Source of the DNA: Medicago truncatula
Lineage: Eukaryota; Streptophyta; Magnoliopsida; Fabales; Fabaceae
Direction: 5' to 3'
Assembly: GCF_003473485.1 (NCBI RefSeq)
Contig: NC_053042.1
Span: 34,190,762 to 34,254,761, forward strand
DNA: 64,000 nucleotides
The notes beneath the pieces were generated by a model that ran no database searches, was not told the DNA's origin, and saw only the letters and a program-made list of their open reading frames with translations. The position numbers and the translations under genes are program-made. Shown here in pieces: positions 21,395 to 34,449 of the stretch (position 1 is the stretch's first letter; each line of letters begins with the position of its first letter).

Positions 21395-22724
21395 TTCCCT
21401 CCGTTTCTTTTTAAGTGTTGTTTTAGGGTGAACTTTTTGTTCCTATTTAACTGTCATTTTAGTATTTTAAGGGTGCGATTTGTCAATTATACCCTTTGTC
21501 AATTACTCGTATTTTTTTCTTTGTTTGGTTACTCTTATCTTCTTTAATAAAACTAATTAATGTTGTATATTTGGAAAACTAAAGTTTGTTTTTTAAACAA
21601 AGTTTATTTATTTTTTAAACAAAATTTTGATAATGATTTTATGAAGAGTTAAAATTTTATAAATAAGATCAATAATTGTTAAAAATTTCAAGTGCAAAGT
21701 AAAAGAATAATTTGAAAGAAAAATAAATAAAAACTCCATGAATGTTGAAAAGGAAGAAATAGTGGAAGACTCATTGGAACTGCTGATGGAAGGTGAAGAG
21801 GGAGAAGTAGTTGAAGATTCGTTTGACAATAATATACAAGAAAAAACAAGATGACAATGAAGAAGAAGAAGTTTCATCCATATAATTTTTAGGGTTAAAT
21901 ATGTTTTTGGTCCTATAAATATGTCAACTTTTCGTTTTAGTCCCTCTAAAATTTTCCTTCAACTTTTAGTCCCTATAAAATTTTCAATCTTCACTTTTGG
22001 TCCCTCTTTTAAAGTAAACTCATATGTAGAATTCATATTTTTTTAATAAAATTTTCCAGAAAAATTCAAAATATTACAAGAGTCACTCCAAAAAAAAATT
22101 AGAATTGTTTAACAAAACATGAATTTAATATGAATTTTTATATGTTTTACGGTTAAAAATTCATATTTAATTTGTGATTTGTTAAAAAATTCTAATTTTT
22201 TGTATGAATTTTTTTTAGAATATTATGCATATTTCTGCACAATTTCATTAAAAAATACAAAAATTAAATTAAAAATAGGGACCAAAAGCAATGATTGAAA
22301 ACTTTATAAGGACTAAAAGTTGAAGGAAAAATTTAGAGGGACTAAAACGAAAAGTTGACATATTTATAGGGACCAAAAACATATTTAACCCTAATTTTTA
22401 TATTAACTTAAATTAATTAAAGAGATGTGCACAATATTTAAAAAATTAACAATTGTTTGTTATGAGAGAGAGTGTGCAAAAAAAAAAGTAATTTCTTGGA
22501 GAAAAAGATAGTGAGTAACAAATGTTTGTTACGATCTTAACAAAAAAAATTATTACGAGAAAAATATAACTTATTAAATTTATTGAAAAGATAAACTGTG
22601 CCAAAAAATAGAGATATATTAATGAATTAAATTGAGGGTATAATAGGAAGAAAATATGCAAAAATACACTTTGCTATTTTGATGGAAAATTTTCAAAACG
22701 ACACTTAAAAAAAAACGAAAGTAG
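21395..22724. mobile_element. Stowaway-like element hosting another MITE
   Basis: The ends TTCCCTCCGTTTCTTTTTAA and the reverse complement of TTAAAAAAAAACGAAAGTAG are imperfect inverted repeats that share AAGTGTYGTTTT, flanked by TA on both sides (21393-21394 and 22725-22726). The interior is non-coding and AT-rich. A complete Mutator-type MITE (21892-22391) sits within it. The end sequence is related to the element at 34450-35118. Confidence 0.65.
21892..22391. mobile_element. Mutator-like foldback MITE, 500 bp
   Basis: Long inverted arms start GGGTTAAATATGTTTTTGGTCC and run over 100 bp each. The flanks carry a perfect 9-bp target duplication TAATTTTTA (21883-21891, 22392-22400). It has no coding capacity, and its insertion inside 21395-22724 dates it as the younger of the two. 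Confidence 0.9.
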
Positions 22725-22948
22725 TATTTCATGGTTGACTTTTACTACATCGTGTATGTGGTGGCAAGCGACAGCATTGGTGGAGTAGTGATAAGGTTAG
22801 AAATGCAAGCGATTAAAGGTGCTATGTTCTTTTTCCTGTTGAAAATCTCACGGATCTTTGCAAGGATTTGCTTTCAAGAATCGATCTTAAAGTAGTATGT
22901 TATTATTTGATTCTATATTCTCCATCAAAATTTCAAACATAAGTTTTA

Positions 22949-23316
22949 GGTCAAATGTATTTAAAGATCCTTTAAGTTTTTTGTTTTTCTTAAAGTGATC
23001 TTTTAAGTTTCAAAAGTTCCAAACAAATCATTTTAGTTTTTGAATCGTTTCAAACAAATACTTTTAGAGAATGATGGTGATGATTCATATGATAGCAACA
23101 AAGAGCATTATCCACCATTTTACATGCCTAAAAAGATAACTGGTATTAAGTGGGTGTTAGGAGTCAGATTTGGTACCAAAGATGAGTTCAAGGAAGCAAT
23201 TACCAACTATGCTATCTACAATGTGAGACCAAAATGACTTGTTTGAGACTTTTGAAACTTAAAGGACAACTTTGAGAAAAACGAAAAATTTAAAGGACCT
23301 TTAGATACATTTGACC
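22949..23316 (+). mobile_element. Deleted MULE carrying a MuDR transposase piece
   Basis: TIRs start GGTCAAATGTATYTAAAG and extend about 95 bp; the perfect 9-bp duplication TAAGTTTTA is at 22940-22948 and 23317-23325. Between the TIRs an open frame of about 60 codons reads YPPFYMPKKITG and then RFGTKDEFKEAITNYAI, the start of the plant MuDR N-terminal domain. The catalytic domain is absent. This links the TIR type directly to a transposase family: the element is a non-autonomous deletion derivative of a Mutator-like transposon. Confidence 0.88.
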
Positions 23317-25201
23317 TAAGTTTTACGTACCATTCAAGTGTTTTAAAGGATTTAAAGTGGATTTTATTCCCTTTATGTGTAGAAATAGTTTTTTCAAAAC
23401 TAAAAAAATCTTTAAATTCTTGGAAGAGATTGTTTCCGTACAAAAAATCAAATATTTATAAATTAAAAACAAGAATGTCAAAACATAATCCTAGCAGTTT
23501 CTCAACAAATAAAAAATAAAAAATATTCCTAGCAATACAGAAACGACATCCCTGTCTATTTTGTAGGAAGAAAAATCCTATGAAAACTTAAATGGAATTG
23601 TTTCGGGTGATATTATTCGCACTATTGAATTGAGTATATTCTCCATTCAAAACAATATATTAATCGAACCTCATCAAGGTCACAAAAATAGACCTCTAAA
23701 ACTGTCTTAATGACAGAAATGTTGTAAAGTTAAAATACATATTCATATTTGAAAATGAAAATGAAAACATTTTCTCAAGTAAATTAAATCCAATAATCCA
23801 TAAATTTTTATCTTTAAGACACCTGGATTGATTATTTTGAAAATGGATCATCTCATGTGTAATTTACATTACACATGAGAAAGTAAAGTGTACCTAAACG
23901 ACGGATTTATGAATTTTGAAAAGTATAGGCACCCCATATATATTAATTAAAAGCAATAAGTGTAGTATATTTGGAAACAAGATTGTGTTGTTGTGTCATG
24001 TTATACAATACAGGTGTGGACCAAGAGAGAAATGTTGTGTTATAGGTGTGGGTCATTTAGTCAAAATATCAACTATTAATATATTATGTTACTTAAAAAA
24101 AAAATATTATAAATACTTTGTACACTCACAAAGCAACATTTTTTTAAGGGAAAGAAACACATGAAAAAATTAGATAAAATGAGATTGAATGGTTAAAGAT
24201 CACATTTTATCCTCTCATATGTAAATTGCATACGAGAGTAAAATTCATTATGGATTATTTCATGTAACTTAACTGTACATAAGACTTTTACCATGAAAAA
24301 CTTCTCAAATTGAATTCAATTTAATGTTCATTAACATGTATTGAAAAAAGACAGCGAACTATTTAATACTATATTGAAACATTGACATTATTTTATGCTT
24401 GATGCTGCTAAGTTCACAAGAAAAACGTTTGAGTAAGGGTAAAGCAGCCCTGAAAAATTTAGCATCACAGCACAACCATACAAGCCAGGTGGGCCTAAAA
24501 ATCTTTAATTGTCTACAAGATTGGTGAGAAAGGCATGAAATTATGAGTCTCTTCTTCATTTAACAAATATTTAGAAAGAGTCAGACACAATGAATATAAT
24601 ATTATTATATTCAATTTAACAATTAAATGGAGAGGATCATAACCATGAAATTATGAGCACATTTCATTTTTGCAATGAATATATTGTCAAAAAAAATTGA
24701 TGAGTACTTCCTATTCGTTCACAAAATTATTCCAAAGCTTGCACTGTTTTCCTCCTCCTATGTTCAAACTTGTCATGGTGAATTGGTGATGCTTCTCTAT
24801 CATGCCACCTTTGAAGCCTTCAGTTTACCTTGCTGTCATCATGCAGTGGGACCTAAATCACGTTATTTTTATGGAAAGAGTTATAAATAGATGCAAGTGC
24901 TTTTCATATTCCAAATACAAATCATATTTGTCAATTTATAATTTCTTTGGCGCTTATAAAATTGTCTGCATGCATACAAATAATTTAACAAGTTCTATGG
25001 TACCACCTTATTTCTTTTTTATTAACTTATTTATTTATATTGCTTTCTTGATTGACTTTTGATAAAATTGAATATTACACATGAATATACTATGCGTAAA
25101 TCGCAACATCACAAAACTGCTTGAATAGTTGTCACCATTTTTTGTTCATCTCATTCTTGATTCTACCGCTGGAACACAACCCTGAGGTTTTATTGAATCT
25201 G
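23317..25201. other. Intergenic, no gene
   Basis: AT-rich. It contains a short palindrome TCTCATGTGTAA/TTACACATGAGA near 23853-23881, with a related CTCTCATATGTAAATTGCATACGAGAG block near 24213. The right end is the 3' flank of the NPGR2-like gene. Confidence 0.4.
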
Positions 25202-28200
25202 TCATCTGAAAGGTTCAAGTGGAGTAGATTCTTCAAGAGAGTGGGCTGCCTGAAAACATTCTGTAGCTTCGACTAATGATGATATTTTACCCTCAGCCTT
25301 GTGAAAAAGGCCAAGATTATACCAAGCAGAAGCATTCAATCTGTCATGCCGTAGAGCATCCGTCAAAAAAGTTCTGACTGCAGGATTTGATTTATTACTG
25401 CAATGTCTAAGTACTTCAGCAGTGGAGATTAGGCTGCGGACATGGCCAGGATCAATGTCTAAAGCATCGCGAAAAGCTTTTAGAGATTCTTTGTAAAGGC
25501 CCTTTGCTTCATACATTATACCTATTAAATTTGAAAAGAAAAATGATAAAATATAATAACAACATCTGTAAATTATGTTCAAATATGTTGGCGTCATTAC
25601 CATCTCAAGAAAAAGTTAAATGGTAAACTATGCAGCTCAGAGATAAAAAAAAAAAAAAAAAAAAAAATCATGTATATATTTACCTAGTGCATGACATCTA
25701 GAAGCAGAATACGGCTTGATGGCCTTAGATTTTGAAAGACACGCCTCTGCATCATGCCACTGGGAAAGGCTGATGTACACATGAGCAAGATCATGCCATA
25801 TTTCCACTTCCAAGTTCCTAGCACGATCTCGGTTACCCTGTCAGAAATGGTATAGATAAAAGGGTAAACAGCTAGAACAGAAGAAGGAAAAAATAAGCTC
25901 ATAAAAATTTATACCAGTGAAACATTTATCCAATTTTAATAGTTATAATCACAAGAGTTACGCATCCCATTCTGCAGAAATATTCAATCAGTACAAGTGG
26001 TTACAACAACAAACCTTATATAGCTTCTTCCAAGAACCAAAACTTTTGCTCTGAATTTGAAGAACAGCAAGAAGCTGAGTGTACGTCTCAATGGCATTCT
26101 TTAACTGTCCAAGTGCAATTTGAATTTTAGCTTTTGTTCGCAACAAATCACCCTGATCCCATTTCCCAGTCTGATCCAAAGCAGCGTTGATAATGGATTC
26201 AGCCTCCAAAAACTGTTTTTGAGCAGATAATATCCGTGCCAACAGTAACCATCCTTTAACGTTAGAACCACCTTCCAGTTTTACGACGCACTTTGCATAA
26301 TAAAGTGCATCATTTAACTTCCTTTGTTCAGCATATTCTAAGCTGAGATGGTATAGTACTAAAGGGTCTCTCATTCCGGTCGTTCTGCCGGCAGTTTCCA
26401 AGGCTTGAAGTGCCTCAGACTGTCTCTTAAACTTCTCGAAATCAGAAACAGCCAATTTTGAGTGTGCCGATGATGAAACACCAAGATAGAATTTTGCAAC
26501 ATTTTCTAACTGCTTACATCTTCCATCCAAGCTCTCAAGCGCTCTCTGAGAAAAACTTACCCCTTCTTCTGCAAGACTAGGGTTCTCGCAGCAAATCTTA
26601 GAAGCCATTAACAAACCGGGAACGTGTTCCGGCCTTTCTCTACCAGTCAACAATTTTCTTAAAAGATCCAGTGCCACCAAGTCCTTACCTGCTCCGTAAT
26701 TACAAAGAGCTAGATCATGGAATCTTTCACTTCGATGGAGAGTCCCAGGGAGTAATTCTTCCAAATGATTGGCTAAACTCGATAGGTCTCCCGAAACAGA
26801 CAGAGCAAATGAAAGGTGGTCTAAAATTGAAGGATCCCATTCAATTCTATTGAGAGTGACTTTTCTGAGCAAAATCATCAAAAGAAGTATAGCCTCTTCT
26901 ATGTTGTTTCCCGGAACAAACGAGCCATCCATTTGAGAACGTAGATTAGGGGGCATTACTTCTCCTCCACTATATAGAAGAAAAACAACAAATTCTTTCT
27001 GAATCTTTGCTATAGTCCCTGGATCAAGATTCCATTTATGAAGGAGTGCTCGCCGGTAAGACAAAGTAGCTTCACGAGGACAATCAGCAAGCTTCCACAA
27101 TTCTGGAAGCAGCTCAACTGCCTTGCTCACGGTCTCCTGCAATTTACATTCAGCACCAAAGTTATCAGGCAAGCCTTCAGGCAATGAAGATTCCACTATG
27201 TCCATAATAACTTTGCAAGATTGGGCAGCTTCTGCAAGAATGATTTGAAATATTAGATTACACTTTGACTAATGTCCTATTGTGATCGAAACCAATCTGT
27301 TTTCGTATATGCTATTTCTATAACAAAAGTTAAAATAAAGTCAATCAATTTTCATATAAATTTTACTTTGTTTTCATAAACTATCTTGGATATCTAATAG
27401 AAATAAGCAGAAAACAACTTATTAGCATGCCATGAGATGTTTCAAAAAGCTCTTCCAAACAGTCTCGCCAGTGCAAAACAAGGTAGACTACGGGTAAAAG
27501 ATGTACCATATGCAGCGAAAAACCACAAATTCCTTGACATACAAAAAAAGAGAAAAAAACTAAGAATCAAACAACCAGCAAGGTTACCTTTAAACCTTTC
27601 AAGAGCCTGCAATGATTTTGCTTTTAGAAAGAGTGCTTCAAACAGTAAGCCAACAGAATGTATAGACATTTCCGGTTCACCATGATTATGGGAATGTTTC
27701 TTGCGGCGTTCTCTATTTTTGGAAAGGGCAATTTTGATCTTAGGAGTCACAGCACCTATATCTATTCCCTCAAAGACATGTAATGCAGCTACTAAATTTC
27801 CTTTTTGATACTCGTATCTTCCTAGCAATGCTCTAGCTTCCTGTAGATTGCATGCATATTTTTTCTCCAAATTAGAATAGTAGCTACAATCACTAATAAT
27901 TTTAAACAGTAGTTATTTTTGGTAGATAGACAGTATGACAGTAACCACTTGAAAACTCACACACAAAACAACTTATGAAAACAGCTTATGACAATTTTCA
28001 TAAGCTTTTTTCAACTAAATTTTCTTAGTTCTTCAAAATAGCTTATAAAAACAACTTATAGCAACATACAAAAACAATTTAACGTTCTTGTTTATCTTTT
28101 GCTATAAAAATAACTTATGCAAGGTGTAAATAAGCTGTTTATCCAAACAGGCCATAATTCTACAAGCGCTGAATTAAGTTGTTTATCCAAACACATACCC

Positions 28201-28447
28201 AAAAATGCACATAATAACTTAAAAAGTGAAGCATTTTGAAGAAACAAACCTCATAGTTTAACACGCCACTTTCTCGCAAAGATAATTCTGCTTCTTCTAT
28301 ATTACCGGTGTCCAACTTCTGATCAAGTTTTCCAGGTAGGAAAGAATGATCACTTCCTGAAAAGAAGTCCCTGGTGATAAGAGATTCAGATGAAGGTTGT
28401 GTTTCATATGTTCCTCCCAATTGCTCCCCTGAGCGTTGGAACTTCAT
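25202..28447 (-). CDS. NPGR2: NPGR2-like TPR protein (TTC7 homologue)
   Basis: Five exons join in frame: 28250-28447, 27588-27840, 26015-27231, 25684-25837 and 25202-25521, giving 713 aa. The N-terminus has LDTGNIEEAELSLRESG and NYEEARALLGRYEYQKGN, then KLQETVSKAVELLPELWKL, NNIEEAILLLMILLRKV and repeated TPR helices (LSAQKQFLEAESIINAALD; SASAWYNLG-type near the C-terminus), ending LEESTPLEPFR. These blocks follow Arabidopsis NPGR2 from end to end (739 aa). NPG/NPGR proteins bind calmodulin and, as TTC7-type scaffolds, hold PI4-kinase alpha 1 at the plasma membrane. Intron 1 (27841-28249) contains a repeat with GCTTATAAAA/TTTATAAGC-type words. An A run of over 20 bases lies in intron 4 near 25650. 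Confidence 0.93.
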
Positions 28448-29646
28448 TGTCCTTGTCCTGATTCACCTCTTCTTCTATGTCAGTCTAATCTTGCTCTCAT
28501 ACTGTTATCTACAATCAAGAATCTGTTACATCAAAATTCAAACACAGGCACCATAGATTAGAAACTTCCATTTCAGCACTATATTGATGCATATGACATG
28601 AGCAAATTAAGCAAAAAGTTAATAAAACAAATACACAAATAAAACAACCGACAGCAGAAAATTGAGATGTATAAAATAAAACAGCAACAAGTAAAAAAAA
28701 TAGAGGTAATTCAGCTGGGAAAATGCTTAGAACTTTAAACCAGTATAAAAAACGTACCCTTCAACAAAAACCCTCTGAAGAGAACCTTTTTGAGTTTTGT
28801 AATTATTTTGAGTTTTGTAAAGAGAAAATGAAGAGAAATGAAATGGAAATTGAAAGAAAGTAAAGTGGGAAGATCTAAAAAGGAAGAAGAACAAGGTGCG
28901 CACGGATGAGGGGGTTTGGTTTGGTTTGGTTTGGTTTGTGAGTGTGGGGTCCAGTGGATGATTTTAGTATTTACTGCTGACGGAGACGGAGGGTAATTAC
29001 ATTTAGTAGCCACGTTGGATCAGTTGTACTACTTGGACTGTGTTGTGGGTGGCAGCCTGGCTTTGCTGACATTATTAAAACAAAAACGGTCATTAACTTC
29101 ATTGTCACCCTCCTTCAACAAAAAAAAAAACGAGAATTGCCGTTGACGCATATGTATTGGTTGATAAACACAAGTAATTTACTTAAATGTTCCTTGATAA
29201 TTAACTGCCGAATTATGGAACCGGCTGTAGTTAACTACCGAGGAAAACTGAAAACTTCGACAGTTAACTGCCGAGGAAACCTCAAACCTGTTTTTTTTTT
29301 TTTTGACAAAAATCCTAAATTGTCTTTAATAATATTTATTGATTTCGAATGTTTCAATCATTATTTTAATACGTTTCAAACAATTCCAGTATTATACTTT
29401 TAAATATAAACAAAATTGACTTTTTAAATTCATTCATTTAATAATATATGTGGTTCATAATATAGACAACATTCATCATTAAATAAATGAACTTAAAATG
29501 CGAATTTTGTTTATATTAAAAAATGAATGGAGTACTAATCACATACCGAATTTGGATTCCAAAGTCAAAGACAGTTAGTGAGGCGGGGCGCGACAATTAT
29601 TGGGCCAGGCACTCACCAGACTTGTACTATTGGTCATTAAATATTA
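28448..29646. other. NPGR2 5' leader and promoter side
   Basis: The minus-strand leader likely has a UTR intron (pyrimidine tract and AG near 28480-28510). A (GGTTT)n repeat lies at 28916-28938. Beyond 29050 nothing is recognised. Confidence 0.4.
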
Positions 29647-29983
29647 GGCTTAATTGCACTTTTGGACCCCTATCTTTCCAGAAGTTGCGGTTATGGACCC
29701 CTATCTTTCCAGAAGTTGCGGTTATGGACCCCTAACTAATTTAAATACAAAACAGCTCCCTATGTTTTGATTCTTTGGCAGTTTTGGACCCCAAGGAAGA
29801 AAAAAGAATGACATGTGGCACCTCACTTAGGGTGCCACATCAGCGTTGACCGAGTCAACAATGGACTGGGGGTCCAAAACTACCAAAGAATCAAAACATA
29901 GGGGGCTATTTTGTATTTAAATTAGTTAGGGGTTCATAACCGCAACTTTTTAAAAGATAGAGATCCAAAAGTGCAATTAAGCT
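29647..29983. mobile_element. Mutator-like MITE, copy 1 of a three-copy family
   Basis: The ends GGCTTAATTGCACTTTTGG are inverted. The flanks TAAATATTA and TAACTACTA agree at 7 of 9 bases. A 31-bp internal duplication (GACCCCTATCTTTCCAG...) is unique to this copy. Confidence 0.8.
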
Positions 29984-30638
29984 TAACTACTATTCACGTG
30001 TAATTTACGTAGGGTCTACTCTTTTTTTTCCTTTCTTTCTGATAAATTATAAGATTAAGTCTTGTACCCAAAATAAAAAAGTTATAAGATTAAGTCTTGA
30101 CAAAAAACCAACACCTCAAGTAGTTTATTAAGAACAAAATACATTAGGGTAGACTAAGATGATGTTGTATATTAGTGTGATTTATCTTTTTTTTTTCTTT
30201 CTAAAAATGTGATATATATATCTATATATATTTTGCTATAAGTTATCCATAAAGTGTCTTTTAACAATCCACATATCAATGTGTGATTTTCACCTTTTAC
30301 TTATAATTTTGCTAAAAGACACTTTTATAAGAAGGTTTTTCTATCATGTGCAAATTTACACATGTTAAGAAGTTTAAAGTAGTAATTTTAACTTGGAACT
30401 TGTGTTTTTTATATTAAATATGTAGCTTTTAATCAATAATTGTTGGTTTTCAATGAAAAATTACTAATTAAATATGTAGCTTTTTTTATGTTAGACAAAC
30501 CCTTCATAAAAAATAGTTGGTGCCTTTTAACAAATATTCATAAAATAACTTGTTAAAAGACGCCTTCATAAAACGTGTCTTTTAGTAAAACTCTATATAT
30601 ATATTAAGGATATTCTAAAGGGATTGAGATATTTAAAA
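29984..30638. other. Intergenic AT-rich
   Basis: No gene. Contains several copies of AAAAGACRCYTT-like words near 30260-30580, in both orientations, probably from a decayed small element. Confidence 0.35.
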
Positions 30639-30931
30639 GGCTTAATTGCACTTTTAGACCCCCTATCTTTCCAAAAGTTGTGGTTATGACCCCCTAACTA
30701 ATTTAAATATAAAATATCCTCATATGTTTTGATTATTTGGCAGTTTTGGACCCCCAATCCATTAGTGAGGTGCCACATGTATTATTTAGGGGGCCACGTG
30801 GCACACTAATGGACTGGGGGTCCAAAAATGCTAAATAATCAAAACATAGAGTGCTGTTTTGTATTTAAATTAGTTATGGGACCATAACCGTAACTTTTGG
30901 AAAGATATGGGTCCAAAAGTGCAATTAAGTC
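30639..30931. mobile_element. Mutator-like MITE, copy 2
   Basis: Same family as 29647-29983, 293 bp, with a perfect 9-bp duplication TATTTAAAA on each side (30630-30638, 30932-30940). Confidence 0.88.
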
Positions 30932-31074
30932 TATTTAAAATTGTAGCCGGTTTGTATAATGAGATGAGATGAGATAGATTTAAGCTTTTTAGAGGAAACA
31001 TACGGGAGATGCGTAGTTTCAAAGTTTTTTTTTAAAGATATGTTAAAGGTTACTCTCCTGCCAATAAAATAATA

Positions 31075-31368
31075 CTCCCTCCGTCCCTAATTATAAGACT
31101 CTTTTGCTAAAATCACGGGAATTAAGAAAGCGGATATTTGTATTAAAGTTGTTTGTAATCACTATTGTTTTTACAATTTTATCCTTAAGAGAGAGAGTTA
31201 GTTTATGTTTTCCATATGCTACTTATTGCTGATTGAAGAAAAAGATGTATAATAAATAGGGGCATGTATGTAAAGAAATAATTAATGTAGTTGGAAATAA
31301 TAAAGGGGTCTTATAAAAAGGGACAAAAAAAATTCTCAAAAGGGTCTTATAATTAGGGACGGAGGGAG
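31075..31368. mobile_element. Stowaway MITE copy 1
   Basis: Terminal CTCCCTCCGTCCCTAATTAT and its inverse. TA flanks the left side and TG, a likely mutated TA, the right. It lies in inverted orientation to the copy at 31738-32032. Confidence 0.85.
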
Positions 31369-31406
31369 TGCTAATTTTATGGTGACAACTAAGGTACTCA
31401 TGGAAG

Positions 31407-31528
31407 AATGGTGGATAATTTACCTCAACCAATACACATTAACCACATAAGCACATATTCATGAACTATCTTGACTCCACCAATAAATTGCTCATATTCA
31501 CTGGTTGGTGGGTAAATTACCCACCATT
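31407..31528. repeat. Short foldback, 122 bp
   Basis: AATGGTGGATAATTTACC at the left pairs with GGTAAATTACCCACCATT at the right. No target duplication is evident. It is probably a small MITE lying between the two Stowaway copies. Confidence 0.45.
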
Positions 31529-31737
31529 TTTCAAAGGTAATTTAGAAAACACCTAATTTTATTACTTTCAGAAGAGTGATTTTTTTTCTAATGTATATCA
31601 TCTTTATATGTCCCTCTACTATAAATAATTAAGGGTAGTATTGAGTATTGATACAATAAATTATAACGTTGTGTTAATTTATTTATTTTTTATATCAATT
31701 TCTTTTTTGCTACAGTCTGTATCAATTCTAAATATTA

Positions 31738-32032
31738 CTCCCTCCGTCCCTAATTATAAGACCCTTTTGAGAAATTTTTTTGTCCCTTTTTATAAGACCT
31801 CTTTGTTATTTCCAACTACATTAATTATTTCTTTACATACATGCCCCTATTTATTATACATCTTTTTCTTCAATCAACAATAAATAACATGTTGAAAATA
31901 TAAACTAACATTCTTTCTAAAAGGATAAAATTGTAAAAACAATAGTGATTACAAACAATTTTAATACAAATATCCACTATCTTAATTCCCGTGATTTTGG
32001 CAAAAGGGTCTTATATATAGGGACGGAGGGAG
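31738..32032. mobile_element. Stowaway MITE copy 2
   Basis: 295 bp with TIR CTCCCTCCGTCCC and TA on both sides (31736-31737, 32033-32034), which is diagnostic of the Tc1/mariner-driven Stowaway type. Confidence 0.92.
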
Positions 32033-33177
32033 TACATATAAATACGAACATTTTTCCTATAACAACGAATATTAAAAATGAAACAAAAAAGATATTCATT
32101 GCAACATTTGCAGTATCCATACTCGCATCGACTGCAATTCCCATTCCCAAACATTAATTTCTCTAGTGCATTGACCACGACTATTATGAAATTCTGTGAA
32201 ATTTGGGTCAAGATAAAATATCAATCTTTTTCCTTAAAAAAAATCAGTTGTAGCGTTAACCTACTTAACATTTTTTTGTTTTTGTTTTCAACTAAAAAAA
32301 TGGTTTAGAAAATAAAAGGACAAATTCTGAGCTTCTAGAAATTAGAGGATATGCAGACACAGACAGACACTGCGCCTTTGGAGAAGCAAAGAATACTAAA
32401 ATATGACTAGATCATGAGATTGAGAGCACCAGCATCAACTTTCCACATATAATAGACCTCTAAAAAAAAATCCACATATTTACAAACTAAGTATCCTTTA
32501 TTTATGTTATTTTTCATAACTTTTTTGTTTTGTGTGTACTGAATTTACTCCGTAAAATTAACAGAGATTAATTCCTCAAGTCGAATAAAAGTGCAATAGA
32601 TGATAAAGTTCTCCTTCAATTTTATTTTTTAAGGAAAATTTTCCTTCAATTTAACACTTATGCATTCTCAAAACTGAATCTGAATCCAAGACATTTAGTT
32701 AAACTAAAAGATAACTCTCACCATTCCATCGAAGTGATCTTGGATTAAAGTATTCTTTTATAAACTAAAAAATTATTTCATCATTCATTAAACACTAAAA
32801 TACTCTAATTTTTTTAGGCATAATAGAATAATTACCTTTCTTAAAAAACGAGGAACGAAAACACAAGCAGAATGGTGTATTAGTCTTGGGCTAGCCTCTA
32901 TTTGATGAGTTATTCATGCTATAAACAACCCTTATAACCTGTCTCCATATTAAAGTAAGTTGATTATTTATCATCATGAGTGGGTAGAATAGCACAATAC
33001 AGTATTGTGATATAGTTAAGACTAGCTCATTATCAAATGATCTCAAATCATTGAAGGCGTCAACTACCACTTTGCTATTCGACTCAAAATGCACATTAAA
33101 GATAACATACTCAAATAAAGGTTAGTGGTAGTGAAATTTGAATACCGTAAGCATTGAGAAAAACTTATGTTGGAACA
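32033..33177. other. Intergenic AT-rich
   Basis: No gene or clear repeat; the short frames are not convincing. Confidence 0.4.
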
Positions 33178-34424
33178 AAATGTGTTTCACAATGAACCTT
33201 ATTAAATTTTGATGATAACAAGGTATTAAAAATTGTCAATTGGTTATTATTAATAATTGTTCAAGTGTACAGGACCAAAGGCTACTCAAGTTATTTCAAT
33301 AGGTCTTGGAAGAACAATGGAAAGAAAAAGAAATTCTGAGCATATGAAGAAAACTGCTTCTGAAGAGATGACGTCATCAGAAGCAGAAGGTCATCAGAAG
33401 CAAAAGTTTTCATCAGAAGCAATATCTTCACCAGAAGCTATGTTTGATCCTTTAATCAAACTAAAGATTCAAAGTAGCTGATTCTCAATTCAGTCTTATC
33501 AAAGAAGAACGAAGAATTGAAAGGGAGGTATCAACGGATATATGGATAGCACTGAGCACTTGTCTCTCATTAATAGAGTTGACAAAGTATAAGTGTACAA
33601 CCACTACCTCCACTACTCTGTTTTCTGTCTACGCTACAAGACAAAACAACAGCCATGCCTGCAGAATTTGTACACTCAAGATGGGAATGAATTTGAAGTT
33701 TATTCTTCAAAGGACTACACCCAAATCAGGCAAAGGATCACTGGTGGATAATCAAAGGATTTCAAACGACTCTTTAGACGTGCTGATTATCTCAACGTCT
33801 CTTTCACGCCTCTATATAAAGGAGTGAAGACTTGAAGATTGTAGATAGAGAGACATAAGTTCAAAAGCGCCAAAACTCTGTCAATTTGATTCTACAAAGC
33901 ACACTGAATTTCTGCACTGATTTGATACATCTTAGAAATTCAAAGTCTGGAGTCTTTTCTGTATTGTATTGTGAACACCACTGATTGTATATCAAGTGTT
34001 CAATTCAAACTCAATTCTCTGTATTTTTGTTTGATTAGAAGTCTCTTGCCTGCGTGCTTGAGCATTAGAAGTCTCTTGCTTAGTGCTTGAGCATTGGAAG
34101 ACTCTTGCGTTTGTGCTTGAGCATTTTTGTGAAGTCTCATACTTAGAAAGTATTGAGCAGTTGTAATCTTTGTGATTATAGTGAAATCTCCTTGGAAGTG
34201 CAAGGGGGACTGGACTACTTCCGTGTTGTGGAAGGAACCAGGATAACTGCTTGTGTCTTTGTCTTTCTTTTCTCTGCTCTGTTCTTTTCCGCTGCAATCT
34301 GACTCTGATCATTTCATCAGAAGCAATCAAACTGCTTCTGAAGTTTTATCAGAAGAAGTATTTTTTAAGAGAAAAAGAAAACACAATTCAACCCCCCCCC
34401 CCCCTATTGTGTTTTTCACCTTCA
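33178..34424. mobile_element. Solo LTR, probably Ty1/Copia
   Basis: A 1,247-bp sequence starts TGTTGGAACAAAATG and ends ACCTTCA, with a perfect 5-bp duplication ACTTA on both sides. It contains repeated ATCAGAAGCA words, a TATATAAAGG promoter-like site near 33815 and a C-rich run near its end, as in Copia LTRs of legumes. No internal coding part or second LTR is present, so it is a solo LTR left by recombination. The intact duplication suggests moderate age. Confidence 0.85.
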
Positions 34425-34449
34425 ACTTAAGCCTCACATATTTAAAATA

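Noticed and set aside
23852-23882. Short palindrome as a terminator or regulatory site
   Set aside because: No gene or promoter is near it, and short AT-rich palindromes are common here.
27437-27685. 82-aa plus-strand frame
   Set aside because: Antisense to NPGR2 exon 2 and its intron.
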